From assembly GCF_030690045.1 (NCBI RefSeq), contig NZ_JAUYHK010000012.1, forward strand, positions 50,212 to 114,211: a DNA stretch of 64,000 nt, read 5' to 3'. This document shows, one piece after another, positions 1-11,270 of the stretch. A program made the translations under genes and the position numbers. Position 1 is the stretch's first letter, and every line of letters begins with the position of its first letter. The notes beneath the pieces were generated by a model that had not been told where the DNA came from, ran no database searches, and saw only the letters and a list, made by a program, of their open reading frames with translations. The stretch comes from Thalassospira sp. Its GTDB lineage: Bacteria > Pseudomonadota > Alphaproteobacteria > Rhodospirillales > Thalassospiraceae.

Positions 1-607
1 GGGCATATTTGGACCTTTCAATCACATTCCATTTGCCGTTTTCTTTTTTGACTTCGATGATCGATGCGCCATGCGCGGCAATTTCGTGCAATGCCTGTTC
101 CTGCGATGCGCCCATCGCATCTTTCAGGCCCGGCCACATCATTTCGGCGTTGGTATATTCATGATTGACATATAACAGGCCATGATCGGAATTATCCGAC
201 CCGATCGGCAACGGCATATAGCCGACATAATCGCAGTTATAGCCAAACTGTTTGTTTTGGGCGTTGGCATCGACCTGACCGGCGATGAATGACGACGCGT
301 CGGATACAACCTTGTCGCCCCAGCGAATGACGATATCGGCGTTATAGCCGTCGGCCACTGCATGGGTTTTGGTAATGGTTTGCGGAATCGATTTGAAGGT
401 CAGGGTCGATGCAGCATCTGCACGGGCGATTTTCGACAGGCTGGCGGTCGCAAGACCGGCACCGGCAACCGCCGATGTTGCCATCAGACCCTTGAAAAAG
501 CCACGCCGGGTCAGGCGGGCATTGATCATGTCGGAAACGCGGGGATTGTCGGTCGGATTGGACGGGATATCGTCGTGATCTTCGACGATGATAAATTGTT
601 CGGTCAT
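1..607 (-). CDS. phoX: PhoX-family alkaline phosphatase, N-terminal part (cut by window edge)
   Basis: Only the first 202 residues are visible; the rest lies beyond the left edge. A twin-arginine signal is clear: TRRGFFK at residues 33-39, a hydrophobic Ala/Gly stretch, and an ARADA cleavage-like site near residue 65. The mature start contains YNCDYVGYMPL and LLYVNHEYTN, which match the DUF839/PhoX family. PhoX enzymes are Tat-exported, calcium- and iron-dependent phosphomonoesterases that release phosphate from organic esters in the periplasm. The start ATG at 607 fits the family's usual acidic lead before the Tat motif. A single Pho-box-like half site (CTGTCAT on the minus strand) lies at 656-662. 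Confidence 0.85.
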   Translation of the reverse strand, partial: MTEQFIIVEDHDDIPSNPTDNPRVSDMINARLTRRGFFKGLMATSAVAGAGLATASLSKIARADAASTLTFKSIPQTITKTHAVADGYNADIVIRWGDKVVSDASSFIAGQVDANAQNKQFGYNCDYVGYMPLPIGSDNSDHGLLYVNHEYTNAEMMWPGLKDAMGASQEQALHEIAAHGASIIEVKKENGKWNVIERSKYA

Positions 608-715
608 GACGGTTCTCTCTGTTGTCACTCACTGCGGGAATTCAGTCCGGCGAAAATGACAGAAAGACACTGCTACAATCATGAATATTTTATTTAATTA
701 CAATGTATTGCAATT

Positions 716-1231
716 TTATGGCAGTTCTGGTTTGCGAACTGTGATGCTTTGAATGACGCAAGACGAAACGGGTGGATCCTGTCGTATTTTTTGCCCCTGA
801 TCAAAGGCGATGATCTGCCAGTCGGCAAAAACATCGCGCAATTCATCGGGGCGTAACAGAAACTGCGGCGATGTCGGGCGACCAAAAACCTCGTTGCCCT
901 GCATGAAGGTTTCATACAGCAGCCAGCCGCCGGGTTTGACTGAGTGGCGCAAATGATCCCAAAGCGGGCGATGCAGATAATTTGTCACTAACACAAGGTC
1001 AAATTGCCGCCCGGACAGAGGCCACGGGGCGGTTTCAATGTCAGCCTTGATGACTTCAAGATCGTCCCGCATGTCGATGATACCGGAAACATCACGATCC
1101 GTCACAGTCACCCGCCATCCGGCGTCAACCAGAAACTGCGCATGTCGCCCGTTGCCGCAGGCGACATCAAGGGCGGTTCCTCCGGGCGGGACCGGCGGGC
1201 AATGGGTGATGATCCAGTCAGACGGCGTCAT
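716..1231 (-). CDS. Class I SAM-dependent methyltransferase (small, TehB-like)
   Basis: About 171 residues. Motif I is ALDVACGNGRHAQF near the N-terminus, followed by the acidic strand end VTVTDRD, then DIETAPWP and FDLVLVTNYLHRPLW, a pattern common in small TehB/UbiE-like methyltransferases. The substrate cannot be told. A longer reading frame starts at 1294, but the ATG at 1231 has AAGGA a few bases upstream and begins just before the usual first helix, so it is preferred. The gene is divergent from the DUF1178 gene at 1337, leaving about 105 bases for both promoters. Confidence 0.75.
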   Translation of the reverse strand: MTPSDWIITHCPPVPPGGTALDVACGNGRHAQFLVDAGWRVTVTDRDVSGIIDMRDDLEVIKADIETAPWPLSGRQFDLVLVTNYLHRPLWDHLRHSVKPGGWLLYETFMQGNEVFGRPTSPQFLLRPDELRDVFADWQIIAFDQGQKIRQDPPVSSCVIQSITVRKPELP

Positions 1232-1336
1232 GATGATCCTTGAAAAGGCGGATGCGGGCATTTCAGGTGATTCTGCCCATATTGAAGCAATCAATTCAAC
1301 TTGCGAATATCAGCAAATCCGGACTAAGAAGACGTC

Positions 1337-1771
1337 ATGATTCTGTTTCAGTTAAAATGCGACCACGATCACGAATTTGAAGGCTGGTTCAAGGATAGCG
1401 CCACCTATGAGGCGCAATCTTTGGGCGGTGAATTGTCGTGCCCGTTATGCGGGTCGGTCCATGTCGGCAAGGCCCTGATGGCCCCGCGTTTGCGCACCGG
1501 TCGTCAGAAAGAACAGGCCGAACAAACGCAAAAACAGGCGGCCCTTGCCATGGCGACGCAAACTGCCCTTGCTGAAATTCGCGCCCATGTTGAAAAAAAT
1601 TGCGAACATGTCGGCGACAAATTTGCCGAAGAAGCCCGCAAAATTCATTATGGCGAAGCCGACGCGCGCGGCATTTACGGGCAGGCAACCCCGGATGAGG
1701 CGGTTGAACTGATCGACGAGGGCATTGATGTTCATGCCCTGCCATGGCTTGAAGATCACAAGAAAAACTGA
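1337..1771 (+). CDS. DUF1178 family protein
   Basis: 144 residues. It opens with MILFQLKCDHDHEFEGWF and continues with LSCPLCGS and KALMAPRL, the signature of DUF1178. The N-terminal Cys/CPLC pattern looks like a small zinc ribbon, and the second half is helical and charged. The family is widespread in alphaproteobacteria, usually as a single housekeeping gene, and has no established function. It is followed by a shared hairpin terminator and then the convergent katG gene. Confidence 0.85.
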   Translation: MILFQLKCDHDHEFEGWFKDSATYEAQSLGGELSCPLCGSVHVGKALMAPRLRTGRQKEQAEQTQKQAALAMATQTALAEIRAHVEKNCEHVGDKFAEEARKIHYGEADARGIYGQATPDEAVELIDEGIDVHALPWLEDHKKN

Positions 1772-1797
1772 CCATCCGGAACAGGCTTTCGATGCAA

Positions 1798-1826
1798 AAC
1801 AGCCCCGGAGTTTCCCCGGGGCTGTT
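1798..1826. terminator. Bidirectional hairpin between DUF1178 gene and katG
   Basis: Eleven-base arms AACAGCCCCGG and CCGGGGCTGTT separated by seven bases, lying between two convergent stop codons. There is no strong T tract on the plus side; on the minus side the hairpin is followed by GTTTTG. Confidence 0.7.
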
Positions 1827-1860
1827 GCCATCCTGTCAGATACGCAGAAAAGATTCGACC

Positions 1861-4222
<2,362 letters not shown>

Positions 4223-4366
4223 TTATTTGATCTCCCTGTGATACCTGATCTCAGAAATGGTTCTAAAACTCCTGAAAATAAAGATCACAGACCGTTTTTT
4301 TTGAAGGCCGTCTCGTTGGGTTCTGACTGTAATTCATGTTCAGAAAACATCATTTTAAAATTTGAA

Positions 4367-4384
4367 CTGTCATCAAACATTCAC
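4367..4384 (+). promoter_or_regulatory. Pho-box-like sequence upstream of phnD
   Basis: CTGTCAT at 4367-4373, four bases, then CATTCAC at 4378-4384. The first half is a perfect PhoB half site and the second agrees in 4 of 7 positions with the CTGTCAT consensus. It lies about 107 bases upstream of phnD, a normal distance for PhoB activation. Confidence 0.4.
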
Positions 4385-4490
4385 TCATTGCCGTTCGTTA
4401 GTTTGCTATTTTCCTTTCCGAACCAAAGTTTTGTGCCGCCCATTACAAAATGGGGTGCGGCTTTAATCTGTTTTGTCTGGAGAAATTTCG

Positions 4491-5453
4491 ATGGCGATCA
4501 AATGGCTGGGGAAAGCTGTAGCGGTAACGACGGTGATGCTGCTGGCATCGACGGCAGCACAGGCACAGTTCAAGCTCGATTCCCGTTTTACCGATGCGGA
4601 TGGCGACCTGACGGCGGATACCCCGACTGATCCGGCGCAGCAGGTTGACCCTGACACCCTGATTTTTGCCTATACCCCGGTCGAAGACCCTGCTGTTTAT
4701 GCCCAGGTCTGGGACGGTTTCCTGAAACATATGGAAAGTGTTACCGGCAAGAGGGTCCAGTTTTTCCCGGTTCAGTCGAATGCCGCCCAGCTTGAAGCCA
4801 TGCGCGCAGGCCGTCTGCACATTGCCGGTTTCAACACCGGTTCCAACCCGATTGCGGTTGCCTGTGCGGGCTTTAAATCCTTTGCGATGATGGCAAGTGC
4901 CGATGACAGCTTTGGCTATGAGATGGAAATCATCACCTATCCGGACTCGGGCATCGAAAAGGTTGAAGACATAAAAGGCAGCAAGATGGCCTTTACTTCG
5001 GAAACTTCCAATTCCGGTTTCAAGGCGCCGTCGGCCCTGCTGGCCAGCGAATTTAGCATGAAAGCCGGTACGGATTTTGAAGCGGTATTCTCGGGCAAGC
5101 ACGACAATTCGATTCTTGGTGTTGCCAACAAGGATTATCCGGCTGCGGCCATTGCCAATTCGGTTCTGACCCGGATGGTTTCGCGTGACGTGGTCAAGGC
5201 AGATCAGGTCAAGTCGATCTATAAATCCCAGACCTTCCCGACCACCGGTTATGGTATTGTGTACAACCTGAAACCGGAATTACAGGAAAAGATCAAGGAA
5301 GCCTTCTTCAGCTTCCCCTGGGAAGGTTCGGCGCTTAAAGAAGAATTCGCCAAATCGGGTGAGTCGAAATTCATTCCGATCACCTTCAAGGAACATTGGG
5401 ACGTGATCCGTAAGATCGACGACGCCAATGGTGTTTCTTACGATTGCCAGTAA
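4491..5453 (+). CDS. phnD: Phosphonate/phosphite ABC transporter, substrate-binding protein (PhnD-like)
   Basis: About 320 residues. The ATG at 4491 is preceded by TGGAG and starts a classical Sec signal (MAIKWLGKAVAV, hydrophobic core, ASTAAQA cleavage site). The mature part has the PhnD/PtxB pattern: LIFAYTPVEDPAVYAQVW, a QSNAAQLEAMRAGRLHIAGF ligand loop, and KGSKMAFTSETSNSGFKAPS. This periplasmic protein binds phosphonate, phosphite or a related anion and delivers it to PhnE. It is the first gene of a four-gene importer, 40 bases before phnC. The exact ligand cannot be fixed from sequence alone. Confidence 0.9.
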   Translation: MAIKWLGKAVAVTTVMLLASTAAQAQFKLDSRFTDADGDLTADTPTDPAQQVDPDTLIFAYTPVEDPAVYAQVWDGFLKHMESVTGKRVQFFPVQSNAAQLEAMRAGRLHIAGFNTGSNPIAVACAGFKSFAMMASADDSFGYEMEIITYPDSGIEKVEDIKGSKMAFTSETSNSGFKAPSALLASEFSMKAGTDFEAVFSGKHDNSILGVANKDYPAAAIANSVLTRMVSRDVVKADQVKSIYKSQTFPTTGYGIVYNLKPELQEKIKEAFFSFPWEGSALKEEFAKSGESKFIPITFKEHWDVIRKIDDANGVSYDCQ

Positions 5454-5493
5454 GGCCGATCTGTTCTTTTAAAACTGATGTGTGAGGTAACGT

Positions 5494-6327
5494 ATGCTCC
5501 GCGTTGAAAATTTGCGGAAGCGTTATCGGACCGGGGACGAGGCGTTGAAAAACGTCTCGTTTTCCGTACCCGCTGGCGAAGTCGTGGGGCTTATTGGCCC
5601 GTCCGGGGCAGGGAAATCGACCCTGATCCGCTGTATCAACCGTCTGGTCGAACCGACCGACGGTAATGTTTTTTTGAATGACCTGAATGTCACAAGGCTG
5701 GGCCGCAACGACCTGAAACAGGCGCGCCGCCGTATTGGTATGATTTTTCAGGAATATGCCCTGGTTGAACGTCTGTCGGTGATGGAAAATGTTCTGTCGG
5801 GGCGGTTGGGCTATGTGTCATTCTGGCAAAGCTTTACCCGCCGTTTCCCGCAGGCCGATATCGACAAGGCCTTTGCCCTTCTGGACCGGGTTGGTTTGAC
5901 AGATCATGCCGATAAACGCGCCGATGCACTTTCGGGTGGGCAGCGTCAGCGTGTGGGGATTGCCCGGGCGCTGGAACAGGACCCGGAATTGCTGTTGGTT
6001 GATGAACCGACTGCAAGTCTTGATCCCAAAACATCACGCCAGATCATGCGCCTGATTTGTGAAATTTGTGCAGAACGCAATTTGCCTGCCATCATCAATA
6101 TTCACGATGTCGTGCTGGCGCAAAGTTTTGTGGACCGCATTATCGGCCTGCGCGCCGGTGAAGTGGTGTTTGACGGTGCGCCCGATGCTCTTACGGAAGA
6201 TGTTCTGAGCCGTATTTACGGCGAGGAAGACTGGGCTGTTTTGCGCCGTCAGCATGACTCAGACGAATCTGATGACGCGGCTGATCCGAAAAAACCCGTT
6301 GAAGAGCGGCTGGTGGAACTGGTGTAG
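5494..6327 (+). CDS. phnC: Phosphonate ABC transporter ATP-binding protein PhnC
   Basis: 277 residues. Walker A is GPSGAGKST, the Q-loop is in [11 protein letters not shown], the ABC signature is [15 protein letters not shown], and Walker B with the catalytic Glu is [12 protein letters not shown]. The INIHDVVLA segment carries the switch His. PhnC powers import through the two PhnE subunits. The C-terminal tail of about 25 residues is rich in Asp and Glu. A good ribosome site precedes the ATG, and phnE starts two bases after the stop. Confidence 0.95.
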   Translation: MLRVENLRKRYRTGDEALKNVSFSVPAGEVVGLIGPSGAGKSTLIRCINRLVEPTDGNVFLNDLNVTRLGRNDLKQARRRIGMIFQEYALVERLSVMENVLSGRLGYVSFWQSFTRRFPQADIDKAFALLDRVGLTDHADKRADALSGGQRQRVGIARALEQDPELLLVDEPTASLDPKTSRQIMRLICEICAERNLPAIINIHDVVLAQSFVDRIIGLRAGEVVFDGAPDALTEDVLSRIYGEEDWAVLRRQHDSDESDDAADPKKPVEERLVELV

Positions 6328-6329
6328 GC

Positions 6330-7154
6330 ATGAATATGACATCATCTTCTGTTGCTTCTCCGGTCGCAGGACGCCCGTGGCGGAAAAGGCCGTTCATTGT
6401 CAATGCGCGGCTGCGCTGGTCATTATATCTGGGATCGTTGCTGTATCTGGTGTTGGCCATTTCTTCAGTTTCGGTCAACTGGTCGCGGGTCTGGGAAGGG
6501 CTGGATCGCGGCTGGCGATTTGTCGAAGGGTTTCTGGTGCCTGACTTCGCCTCACGCTGGGGCGATATTGTCATAGGTATGCAGGAAAGCCTGACCATGA
6601 CGCTGACATCGACCGTGGTGGGTATTCTGATTTCGGTGCCGATTGGTATCGGTGCAGCCCGCAATATTGCCCCTGCGCCAGTCTATGCCGTGTGCCGGTC
6701 GATCATTGCCCTGTCGCGCAGTTTTCAGGAAATCATCGTTGCGATTTTGTTTGTGGCGATGTTCGGCTTTGGCCCGCTTGCAGGGTTTCTTACACTGAGT
6801 TTCGCCACTATCGGATTTTTGTCGAAATTACTGGCCGAAGACATCGAAGACATCGACGAAGCCCAGGCCGAAGCCGTCCGAGCCACGGGCGGGGGATGGT
6901 GGCAGATTGTCAATTATGCGATCCAGCCGCAGGTGATGCCGCGTCTGATCGGGTTGTCTCTGTATCGTCTTGATATCAATTTTCGTGAATCTGCGGTGAT
7001 TGGCATTGTCGGCGCGGGCGGGATTGGTGCGACGCTCAATACGGCGATTGACCGCTATGAATATGATACGGCAGGCGCGATCCTGATCATCATCATCCTG
7101 ATTGTGATGGTGTCGGAATACAGCTCGGGCTATGTACGGAAATGGGTGCAGTGA
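6330..7154 (+). CDS. phnE: Phosphonate ABC transporter permease PhnE (first copy)
   Basis: 274 residues with about six membrane helices. The permease EAA-like loop is visible at EAQAEAVRATGGGWWQIVNYAIQP, and the conserved FRESAVIGIVGAGGIG follows. This is the inner-membrane channel half of the Phn importer. It starts two bases after phnC and is followed directly by a second phnE gene, so the transporter probably works as a heterodimer of two PhnE-type subunits. Confidence 0.93.
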   Translation: MNMTSSSVASPVAGRPWRKRPFIVNARLRWSLYLGSLLYLVLAISSVSVNWSRVWEGLDRGWRFVEGFLVPDFASRWGDIVIGMQESLTMTLTSTVVGILISVPIGIGAARNIAPAPVYAVCRSIIALSRSFQEIIVAILFVAMFGFGPLAGFLTLSFATIGFLSKLLAEDIEDIDEAQAEAVRATGGGWWQIVNYAIQPQVMPRLIGLSLYRLDINFRESAVIGIVGAGGIGATLNTAIDRYEYDTAGAILIIIILIVMVSEYSSGYVRKWVQ

Positions 7155-7155
7155 C

Positions 7156-7974
7156 ATGCCAATAAGCAAATCTGAAACCGGGGTTCCGGTCTGGCAGCAC
7201 AGGACCTCCAAAGCCAATCTGATATTGTGGGTGGGCTGGCTGGCGCTTGTGGCGTTGTTTGTCTTTTGTTGGCAGGTGATGACACAGGATACCATCTGGT
7301 ATTTTGTTTATGACGCGCCGCGTCAGGCCGCCGATATCACATCGCGCATGTTTCCGCCGAAATGGGGGTATATTTCGGAATTGTGGTGGCCGTTGTGGGA
7401 TACGCTTAATATTGCCACGCTTGGCACCTTGCTGGCGATTATCCTGTCGGTGCCGGTGGCTTTTCTGGCGGCACGCAACACAACGCCCAGCACGCGCTTT
7501 GTGCGTCCGGTGGCGTTGTTTGTTATTGTGTCATCGCGGTCGATCAATGCCCTGATCTGGGGATTGTTGCTGGTAGCGGTGATTGGCCCGGGGGTCTTTG
7601 CCGGGATCATTGCCATTGCCCTGCGATCCATCGGGTTTATTTCCAAATTGCTGTATGAGGCCATCGAGGAAATCGATACCACTCAGGTCGAGGCTATTAA
7701 TGCCACCGGGGCATCGGGCTTGCAAACCCTTGATTATGGTATTGTGCCGCAAATCCTGCCGGCTTTTGCCGGGATTACGGTGTTTCGCTGGGACATCAAT
7801 ATCCGTGAATCAACCGTGTTGGGGCTGGTCGGGGCCGGGGGCATTGGCTTGAAACTTCAGGCATCGATCAATGTTCTGGCCTGGGGTCAAGTGACAACCA
7901 TTTTTCTGGTTATTCTGGGCACGGTTCTGGTCAGCGAATGGGTATCGGCCAAGGTGCGCCACAGCCTGATTTAA
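7156..7974 (+). CDS. phnE: Phosphonate ABC transporter permease PhnE (second copy)
   Basis: About 272 residues from the ATG at 7156, two bases after the first phnE stop. An in-frame ATG at 7132 would overlap the previous gene and is less likely. The same landmarks as in the first copy are present: EEIDTTQVEAINATGASGLQ (EAA-like loop) and NIRESTVLGLVGAGGIGLKL. The two permeases are diverged paralogues, not a recent duplication. No C-P lyase (phnGHIJKLM) or phosphite dehydrogenase gene is seen nearby. Confidence 0.92.
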   Translation: MPISKSETGVPVWQHRTSKANLILWVGWLALVALFVFCWQVMTQDTIWYFVYDAPRQAADITSRMFPPKWGYISELWWPLWDTLNIATLGTLLAIILSVPVAFLAARNTTPSTRFVRPVALFVIVSSRSINALIWGLLLVAVIGPGVFAGIIAIALRSIGFISKLLYEAIEEIDTTQVEAINATGASGLQTLDYGIVPQILPAFAGITVFRWDINIRESTVLGLVGAGGIGLKLQASINVLAWGQVTTIFLVILGTVLVSEWVSAKVRHSLI

Positions 7975-7997
7975 ATCCCGGTGCCGTCCACATTATG

Positions 7998-8036
7998 CAG
8001 GCGGGCAGATTGGAATTTCTGTCCGCCTGTTTTGTT
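7998..8036 (+). terminator. Intrinsic terminator of the phn operon
   Basis: Twelve-base arms CAGGCGGGCAGA and TCTGTCCGCCTG (one G-U pair) around an eight-base loop, followed by TTTTGTTT. It starts 23 bases after the phnE stop. Confidence 0.85.
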
Positions 8037-8153
8037 TGAATTTAAAACAGTTAAAACCCAAGGTTTTTGTTTGGGTTCTGGATTTTTCCGTTTTGTGACC
8101 TTATACATCTCGCGTTTCTGATGGCAGGGCATCAGAAAATAGGGGGAAGACGG

Positions 8154-9620
8154 ATGAAAGCAGATTTCCAATCCGGTCATCGTGCCATGATCACGCATCT
8201 GGGCGCGGCAATGGCGCTGGGTGTGGCCATGTTCGGGACTGCGCTTTTGGGGATTCTGACCCGCCCCGAAGGAATGCTGGCTGTGATGTGGCCTGCCAAT
8301 GCCATTATGCTGGGCGTTCTGGTGCGGTATCCGCGGCTGGCTTCTGTGTGGGGGTGGGGGTTTGCCTTTGCCGGTTTTATGGCCGCCGACCTTTTAACAG
8401 GTACATCCCTGTATGCGACCTTGTGGCTGACAACGGCGAATGTTGCCGGTGTGGCAGTGGGTTTTGTTTTATTTCGGTATCTGTTGCTTAAAGATCGCAA
8501 GCTCCACCGCCCCCATTCCATGTTGTATCTGTTTTTGATTAGCATTGCGGCGGCGGGCATGTCGGCGATGTTTGGTGGCGTAATTGCCGTGCTGGTTTTT
8601 CCGACCGATCCGCTGGTGGCGTTCCGGTTATGGTTTGCCGAACAATTCGCCAATTATGTGGTGATTTTGCCCTTGGTTCTGACATTTCCCCATCCGCGTG
8701 ATGTGATGGCGGATATGTCGGCATTGATGCGGATGCGTGACAAGGGCCGGACGCTTTTCCGCGCTGCCTTGCCGCTCCTGACTTTGGTGGGTAGTCTGGT
8801 TTTCGGCTATGTGGTTGGCGGGCCGGGTGCAATTGTCTTTCCGGTTCCGGCCTTGTTGTGGTGTGCGCTGAGTTACCGGTTTGCAACCACGGCCCTGATG
8901 GTCATGCTGACCTGTTTGTGGCTGATGACCGGGGTCGAGCCTGAAATTGTCGCCCTGCTGTCGCCTGACGATTATACCGATGTGATGTTTTCCCTGCGCA
9001 TGGGCATTGCTCTTTTGGCGCTGGCACCGTTGACGGTATCGAGCATCAATTCCGTGCGCAGTGCATTGGTGCATCGTCTTGACCATGCCGTCAGTCATGA
9101 TGACCTGACCGGCATTTTGTCGCGCGGGGCCTTTATGCAGCGCGGGACAATGATGTTGGAGCAACTGGCACGTGACCGTTCATCCGTGGCGATTCTGTTG
9201 CTGGATATCGATCATTTCAAAAGGATCAATGACCGTTTCGGACATGCGGCCGGGGATCGGGTCTTGTGTGAATTTGCCTGCATCGTGCGTAACAATTTAC
9301 GCGGACAGGATTTGTTCGCCCGGTTGGGTGGTGAGGAATTCGGATTGTTATTACCTCATACCGATGGTGCAAATGCCCGCGCAATTGCCGAACGTATTCG
9401 CCTCGCCGTGGATCAGGCCGTTATCACCCATGACACTGGCGAGGTTTCGCGCCTATCGGTCAGTGCCGGGCTGGTGTATCAGGATGGCGGCGGCGATCTG
9501 TCGCTGGACCGGATGTTGTTAAAGGCCGACGCGGCCCTGTACCGGGCCAAGGAAACCGGGCGCAACCGGGTGGTGGATGACGGTGCGGCAGTTCAGGAAG
9601 AAGCGGCGAGTTTTGCCTGA
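8154..9620 (+). CDS. Membrane diguanylate cyclase (MASE1-like sensor + GGDEF)
   Basis: 488 residues from the ATG at 8154, which has AGGGGGA upstream; a longer frame from 8067 lacks such a site. The first 310 residues are hydrophobic with about eight to ten membrane helices. They include MWPANAIMLGVLVRYP and WFAEQFANYVVILPLVLTF, which resemble the MASE1 sensory domain. A GGDEF domain follows: DDLTGILSRGAFM, DIDHFKRINDRFGHAAGD and the active-site loop GGEEF. An RGQD motif five residues before GGEEF is a product-inhibition I-site. It should make cyclic di-GMP from GTP in response to an unknown signal. Its 3' end overlaps the convergent GNAT gene by 28 bases. Confidence 0.9.
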   Translation: MKADFQSGHRAMITHLGAAMALGVAMFGTALLGILTRPEGMLAVMWPANAIMLGVLVRYPRLASVWGWGFAFAGFMAADLLTGTSLYATLWLTTANVAGVAVGFVLFRYLLLKDRKLHRPHSMLYLFLISIAAAGMSAMFGGVIAVLVFPTDPLVAFRLWFAEQFANYVVILPLVLTFPHPRDVMADMSALMRMRDKGRTLFRAALPLLTLVGSLVFGYVVGGPGAIVFPVPALLWCALSYRFATTALMVMLTCLWLMTGVEPEIVALLSPDDYTDVMFSLRMGIALLALAPLTVSSINSVRSALVHRLDHAVSHDDLTGILSRGAFMQRGTMMLEQLARDRSSVAILLLDIDHFKRINDRFGHAAGDRVLCEFACIVRNNLRGQDLFARLGGEEFGLLLPHTDGANARAIAERIRLAVDQAVITHDTGEVSRLSVSAGLVYQDGGGDLSLDRMLLKADAALYRAKETGRNRVVDDGAAVQEEAASFA

Positions 9621-10141
9621 TCACGCGCCAGCCACCGATTGCGGGTGATCCTGACGCGCGGTGTGCCGGCTGCATGATAGGCGGTGGTGATACCATCATC
9701 GGTCAGTCCGCATTTTTCCAGCACATGGCGCGATGCGGTATTGGCGGCGTCAAAGGTTGCGACGATATCGGTCAGATCCAGTACGGCAAACCCGTGATAG
9801 ATCAGGCGTGTCGTGGCTTCGGTCGCATATCCCTTGCCCCAATGTTCTTTGGCAAGGCGATAACCGACTTCGATATCGCTGTTATCGGGCAGGGGGCGCA
9901 GGATCGCCATGCCAATTACGATGCTGCTTTCCTGGTCGCGCAATCCCCAAATGCCCAGTTGTCCGTCATCGCGCATCAGAATATCGCGAATTCGGTTTTC
10001 GGCGGCGATCAAATTGCTGCTGGCCGGGCGGATATAACGCATCACGTCCGGGTCCATATCCATCACGGATAGGGTCGGGATATGGTCTTCGCCAAACGGT
10101 TCAAGGATCAGGCGTTCGCTATGCAGGCGGGCCTGTTTCAT
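9593..10141 (-). CDS. GNAT family N-acetyltransferase (RimJ/RimL type)
   Basis: 182 residues. TERLILEPF-like opening (SERLILEPFGEDHI), then IEVGYRLAKEHWGKGYATEA, which holds the acetyl-CoA binding loop, and ANTASRHVLEKCGL near the end. This is the RimJ/RimL (Acetyltransf_3) pattern; the acceptor is unknown. The ATG at 10141 overlaps the ubiG stop as ATGA, so translation is probably coupled to ubiG. A longer frame upstream would run into ubiG and is not used. Confidence 0.85.
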   Translation of the reverse strand: MKQARLHSERLILEPFGEDHIPTLSVMDMDPDVMRYIRPASSNLIAAENRIRDILMRDDGQLGIWGLRDQESSIVIGMAILRPLPDNSDIEVGYRLAKEHWGKGYATEATTRLIYHGFAVLDLTDIVATFDAANTASRHVLEKCGLTDDGITTAYHAAGTPRVRITRNRWLARDQAKLAASS

Positions 10142-10896
10142 TCCGGTGTTCCGGGTTTGACGGCAATCGCCAGATAATTGATATCCAGATCGCGTGGGGC
10201 AGGCTGCCATGTGTCTGAAAGCGGTTGATAGGCTACGCCGGTAATATCGCGTAATTCCAGTCCGGCACCGCGCAGATACGACGACATTTCAGATGGTTTG
10301 ACAAATTTACGCCAGTCATGGGTGCCCGCAGGTACCCAGCGCAGCACATATTCCGCGCCGATTTTCGCCAGCGCCAGTGATTTCAGGGTGCGGTTCAGGG
10401 TAGCAATAAACATCATGCCGCCCGGTTTTAGCAACGCAGCACACGCCTGCATGAAAAAGGCCGGATCATCGACATGTTCGATCACTTCCATATTCAGGAC
10501 GACATCAAACTGTTTGCCCTCATCTGCCAGCATTTCCGGTGTGCCGTGACGGTAATCAATGGTCAGGCCAGCTTGTTGTGCATGAATGCGGGCGACATTG
10601 ATATTGTTTTCGGCGGCATCCAGCGACGTCATATTCGCGCCCAGCCGGGCCATCGGTTCGGATAGCAACCCTGCACCACAGCCGATATCGACAATATCCA
10701 AGCCTGCAAGGATGTTCATGTCGCGGATGTCGCGGCGATACCAGGCGGCGATATGATCACGTAGCAATTGCAGACGCACCGGATTGAATTTATGCAGAGG
10801 CTTCATCACCCCTTCCGGGTCCCACCATTCTTCGGCCATGGCGGAAAAACGGGCAATTTCATCGGGGTTGGCGGTGCGGCTGTTTTGGGCGGGCAT
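10138..10896 (-). CDS. ubiG: Bifunctional ubiquinone O-methyltransferase UbiG
   Basis: 252 residues, the usual length. It methylates two hydroxyl groups on the ring during ubiquinone synthesis, using S-adenosylmethionine. The UbiG landmarks are FSAMAEEWWDPEGVMKPLHK at the start, motif I VDIGCGAGLLSEPMARLGA, VVLNMEVIEHVDDP, and FIATLNRT followed by WVPAGTHDWRKFVKPSE. It is transcribed leftward, divergent from lysC, and overlaps the GNAT gene by four bases. Confidence 0.96.
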   Translation of the reverse strand: MPAQNSRTANPDEIARFSAMAEEWWDPEGVMKPLHKFNPVRLQLLRDHIAAWYRRDIRDMNILAGLDIVDIGCGAGLLSEPMARLGANMTSLDAAENNINVARIHAQQAGLTIDYRHGTPEMLADEGKQFDVVLNMEVIEHVDDPAFFMQACAALLKPGGMMFIATLNRTLKSLALAKIGAEYVLRWVPAGTHDWRKFVKPSEMSSYLRGAGLELRDITGVAYQPLSDTWQPAPRDLDINYLAIAVKPGTPE

Positions 10897-11270
10897 TAAG
10901 GGGCTCCGATGGCAATCTTGATTCTGCGATCATGGTTGGTTCCCTGTTTACGCGGGGGCGGCGTGCGGCGCAACCTTATGCTTGCGACGACAGGAAGGGG
11001 AATGTGGCTGTTCATGGGGAGGATGTCTTGTTATGGTCGTCATGTCTACGGGTTTTTTGGTAATAAATGGCATGTAACCATCGGTTATTTCTACTGTAAT
11101 TCGGGGCGGATCGATCAAAAAATACATCCCGGCGATTTGGGGCCGCGTTCGCGCTTGTTTCCGGAACGTTATGGCAGTATTGATATCGCCGCCCTGATCA
11201 GGGTGGTGCGCCATTTTACAGGCCGGCCTACCAGATCAGAGGCCGGATCACACTCTAGCGGGGATTCTTC
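10897..11270. other. Divergent intergenic region ubiG / lysC
   Basis: 374 bases without a supported gene. It should hold the promoters of ubiG and lysC. No riboswitch or clear operator is recognised. The lysC ribosome site (GCGGGGATT) is at the right end. Confidence 0.5.

Noticed and set aside
4238..4630. Plus-strand frame of 130 codons before phnD
   Set aside because: Overlaps phnD out of frame and covers the regulatory AT-rich region; translation looks random.
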